Assembly: GCA_030044325.1 (NCBI GenBank)
Contig: JASHWA010000003.1
Span: 1 to 14,866 of the forward strand
DNA from: Bryobacteraceae bacterium
Lineage (GTDB): Bacteria; Acidobacteriota; Terriglobia; Bryobacterales; Bryobacteraceae
Direction: 5' to 3'
DNA: 14,866 nucleotides
Shown here one piece after another: positions 12,689 through 14,866 of this stretch. Under the pieces are notes generated by a model. That model did not search any database. It worked only from the letters and a program-made list of their open reading frames with translations, and was not told the DNA's origin. Each line of letters begins with the position of its first letter. Position 1 is the stretch's first letter. The position numbers and the translations under genes were made by a program.

Positions 12689-13570
12689 ATGCCGGACAAT
12701 CCCAAGCCCGAAAAACCGACCAACCCTCAGACGCCCGCAGCGGGGGCAAAAAACGCACGGATCGATTTCGGATCGATCGCGGGCCTGGCCGTCGCGCTTT
12801 TGGGAATCCTGGGAGGGCTGACGCTTGAAGGCGGGAAGCTGAAGGACGTCGCGCAGATCACCGCGGCGATGATCGTTCTCGGAGGCACCAGCGGCGCGGT
12901 TCTGGTTTCCATGCCGCTAACGGTGGTGGCGGGCGCGCTGCGGCGCTTCGCCGGCGTGTTTCGCGAAGAAGTGGAGCCGCTCGGCGCCCTGATCGACGAA
13001 GTGATCGGCTACGCCACCAAGGCGCGCAAGAACGGCCTGGTATCGCTCGAGCAGGAAGCCGATAAAATCGCCGACCCGTTCCTCAGAAAGGCGCTGAACC
13101 TGGCCATCGACGGCACCGACCTTCAGGAGATCCGCGGCATGCTCGAACTGGAAATCGATCTCGAATGCGAGCACGCCGAGACGGAGGCCAAGGTGTTCGA
13201 AGCCGCGGGCGGATACGCGCCGACCATCGGAATCATCGGCGCCGTGCTCGGCCTGATCCAGGTGATGAAGAACCTCGCCAACATCGAGGAAGTGGGGCAC
13301 GGCATCGCGGTCGCTTTCGTCGCGACGGTGTACGGCGTGGGGTCCGCCAACCTGCTGTTTCTTCCCGCGGCGGCGAAAATCAAGGCGCGCATCGCCGCCG
13401 GGCGCCTGCGCAAGGACCTCATCGTCGAAGCGGTGGCGGGAATCGTCGAGGGGCTGAACCCCAAGTTGATCCGGCTGAAACTGGAAGCCTACGCTCGCTC
13501 CGCGCCGCCCAAAGAGAAATCGAAAGCCAGGGAAAAGGCGCCGGCGGCCGCCGTGCGGAAGGAGGCGTAA
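12689..13570 (+). CDS. motA: Flagellar motor stator protein MotA (MotC-like)
   Basis: Forms the ion channel of the flagellar stator with MotB in the inner membrane. The 293 residues include four predicted TM helices (about 29-47, 57-78, 178-195, 203-227) and a cytoplasmic loop between TM2 and TM3. GGYAPTIGIIGAVLGLIQVM (174-193) and VAFVATVYGVGSANLLFLP (208-226) carry the two conserved prolines, and they read closer to Pseudomonas MotC than to E. coli MotA. It differs from most members by a Pro/Lys-rich N-terminal extension of about 24 residues before TM1 and a basic Ala/Lys tail (272-293). The ATG at 12689 follows flbD by 8 bp, and a GGAAGGA lies upstream. The motB ribosome site is inside its last codons. 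Confidence 0.95.
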   Translation: MPDNPKPEKPTNPQTPAAGAKNARIDFGSIAGLAVALLGILGGLTLEGGKLKDVAQITAAMIVLGGTSGAVLVSMPLTVVAGALRRFAGVFREEVEPLGALIDEVIGYATKARKNGLVSLEQEADKIADPFLRKALNLAIDGTDLQEIRGMLELEIDLECEHAETEAKVFEAAGGYAPTIGIIGAVLGLIQVMKNLANIEEVGHGIAVAFVATVYGVGSANLLFLPAAAKIKARIAAGRLRKDLIVEAVAGIVEGLNPKLIRLKLEAYARSAPPKEKSKAREKAPAAAVRKEA

Positions 13571-13571
13571 A

Positions 13572-14390
13572 ATGGCGCGCAGGAAAAAAGCTTCCGAAGC
13601 CGAAAATCACGAGCGCTGGCTCATCTCCTACGCCGATTTCATCACGCTGCTGTTCGCGTTTTTCGTGGTCATGTTCGCCAGCTCGCAGACCGACAAGAAC
13701 AAGGCGCAGGCCGTTTCCGATTCGGTCAAGCGCGCGCTCGAAGGGCAGAAGATGGCGTCGCTGATCAGCGCCGTGCTGGGCGGATCGATCGACAACAAAG
13801 GCCAGGGCAACGCCATGATGCGCGGCCCCGGCGGCGCGCAGAAGTCGGCCGAGGAAAAACAGAGTCAGAAGCTCGCCGAGCTGCTGCCGTCGCTCAACGT
13901 GCTCAGCGAGGAGCTCAAAAAGGAGATCGCCGAGGGGAAAATCCAGATCAACATGGAGCCGCGCGGGCTGGTGGTCAGCTTCACGCAGGCCGCGCTGTTC
14001 CCTTCCGGCGAAGACGCGATTTCACCGGATGCCTACGATGCGCTGGGAAAAGTGGCGCAATCCATCGAGAAGATTCCCAACCCGGTGCGCCTGGAGGGGC
14101 ACACCGATTCGATGCCCATCAATACTCCGCGCTTCCGCAGCAACTGGGAGCTCTCGGCGGCGCGCAGCATCTCGCTGATGGAGCTGTTTTCGGATAAGTA
14201 CGGCGTGCCGCGCGAGCGCATGTCCATTTCCGGCTACGCCGATACGTCTCCGGTGGCGAGCAACGACACCGAAGAAGGCCGCGCCAAAAACCGGCGCGTG
14301 GATATCGTGATCCTGAACGAGCAGGGGATGGTCGGCGAGCCGGCGAAGCCTCCGCCGGACCAGAATCCGGGCTTGCCGGCAAAGCACTAA
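13572..14390 (+). CDS. motB: Flagellar motor stator protein MotB (MotD-like)
   Basis: Anchors the stator to peptidoglycan and carries the ion-binding aspartate. The 272 residues show one TM helix WLISYADFITLLFAFFVVMF (16-35) with the essential Asp22, very like Pseudomonas MotD. A linker/plug region (about 40-125) follows, then an OmpA-like peptidoglycan-binding domain (about 130-255) with LEGHTDSMPI, NWELSAARSISLMEL, ISGYADTSPVASNDT and GRAKNRRVDIVI. The C-terminal 15 residues are Pro-rich. The ATG at 13572 lies two bases from the motA stop with a strong GGAAGGAGG ribosome site, so the pair is tightly coupled. Whether H+ or Na+ drives it cannot be settled from these residues. Confidence 0.96.
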   Translation: MARRKKASEAENHERWLISYADFITLLFAFFVVMFASSQTDKNKAQAVSDSVKRALEGQKMASLISAVLGGSIDNKGQGNAMMRGPGGAQKSAEEKQSQKLAELLPSLNVLSEELKKEIAEGKIQINMEPRGLVVSFTQAALFPSGEDAISPDAYDALGKVAQSIEKIPNPVRLEGHTDSMPINTPRFRSNWELSAARSISLMELFSDKYGVPRERMSISGYADTSPVASNDTEEGRAKNRRVDIVILNEQGMVGEPAKPPPDQNPGLPAKH

Positions 14391-14400
14391 ACTGAAATTT

Positions 14401-14866
14401 ATGCCCATTAAAGTTGGAATCAACGGGTTCGGGCGCATCGGCCGGAACGTAGTTCGGGCCGCTCTGCACAATTCGAACGTCGAGTTTGTCGCCGCCAACG
14501 ATCTGACGGACACCAAGACGCTGGCGCATCTGCTCAAGTACGATTCGATCCTTGGGACGCTCCAGGAGGAGGTCAAGGCGGGCGCCAATTCCATTCGCGT
14601 CGGCGAGCGCGAAATCACGATTTTCAATTCGAAAGATCCGGCCGAGATCGATTTTCCGGGCCTCGGCGCCGAGATCGTGGTCGAATCGACCGGCAAGTTC
14701 ACCGAAGCCAAGGAGGCCGCGAAACATCTGCGCGGACCCGTGAAAAAGGTCATCATTACCGCGCCGGCGAAAAACGAAGACATCACCATCGTGCTCGGCG
14801 TGAATCAGGATGCTTACGATCCGGCCAGGCATCACGTGATTTCGAACGCATCCTGCACCACCAATT
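14401..14866 (+). CDS. gap: Glyceraldehyde-3-phosphate dehydrogenase, N-terminal part (runs off window)
   Basis: Oxidises and phosphorylates glyceraldehyde 3-phosphate to 1,3-bisphosphoglycerate using NAD+. Only the first 155 residues are in the window (full length is usually about 335). The Rossmann motif INGFGRIGRNVVRA (7-20) is followed by ANDLTD (32-37), whose Asp34 favours NAD over NADP. VVESTGKF (93-100) and the catalytic SNASCTTN (148-155) with Cys152 sit at the very edge. The ATG at 14401 follows the motB stop by 10 bp with no terminator between and only a weak ribosome site, so readthrough from the motility operon is possible. Truncation is by the window, not by mutation. Confidence 0.96.
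   Translation, partial: MPIKVGINGFGRIGRNVVRAALHNSNVEFVAANDLTDTKTLAHLLKYDSILGTLQEEVKAGANSIRVGEREITIFNSKDPAEIDFPGLGAEIVVESTGKFTEAKEAAKHLRGPVKKVIITAPAKNEDITIVLGVNQDAYDPARHHVISNASCTTN

Overview
The window comes from a high-GC bacterial chromosome with closely packed housekeeping genes, and no mobile element, tRNA, rRNA or CRISPR array is visible. The best guess is an acidobacterium of the Solibacter/Bryobacter type. This rests on recollection that short heptamer tandem repeats and several dispersed hairpin repeats fill intergenic space in such genomes, on a MotC/MotD-like stator pair with FlbD, and on GC-rich codon use. The lineage is inference, not proof. No gene-free stretch exceeds about 300 bases. 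The longest are 88-285 (heptad repeats) and 8636-8866 (hairpin repeats).

Left part (1-3620): the 3' end of a membrane-anchored protein on the + strand, then three minus-strand genes read right to left. These are a YheT-like alpha/beta hydrolase, fumarylacetoacetase (last step of tyrosine/homogentisate breakdown) and a type I-beta DAHP synthase (first step of aromatic amino acid synthesis). Each 3' end in this block carries an array of 7-bp units related to TAGTNGG. The arrays always lie in the same orientation relative to the gene they follow, and they start at or within about 20 bases of the stop codon. Two of them carry G-runs at exact 7-nt spacing in the sense strand, so they are candidate RNA G-quadruplexes.

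Middle (3761-7083): a CpxA/CpxR-like two-component pair (minus) is divergent by 21 bp from a dimethylarginine dimethylaminohydrolase-like gene (plus). That gene converges on argR.

Arginine block (6646-11159): argF-argG-argH-argR all lie on the minus strand. They cover the last three steps ornithine to citrulline to argininosuccinate to arginine, plus the arginine repressor. Two tandem ARG boxes overlap the argF promoter, so ArgR very likely represses this block. The DDAH-like enzyme would also yield citrulline if it acts on methylarginines. The spacers between the arg genes carry several hairpin or short repeat families.

Right part (11179-14866): rlmB (23S rRNA G2251 2'-O-methyltransferase, minus) is divergent from a MerR-family regulator (plus) across a perfect 16-bp palindrome. 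A flagellar set flbD-motA-motB follows, preceded by a good sigma-28-like promoter. The 5' part of a glyceraldehyde-3-phosphate dehydrogenase gene follows 10 bp after motB and runs off the window just past its catalytic cysteine.
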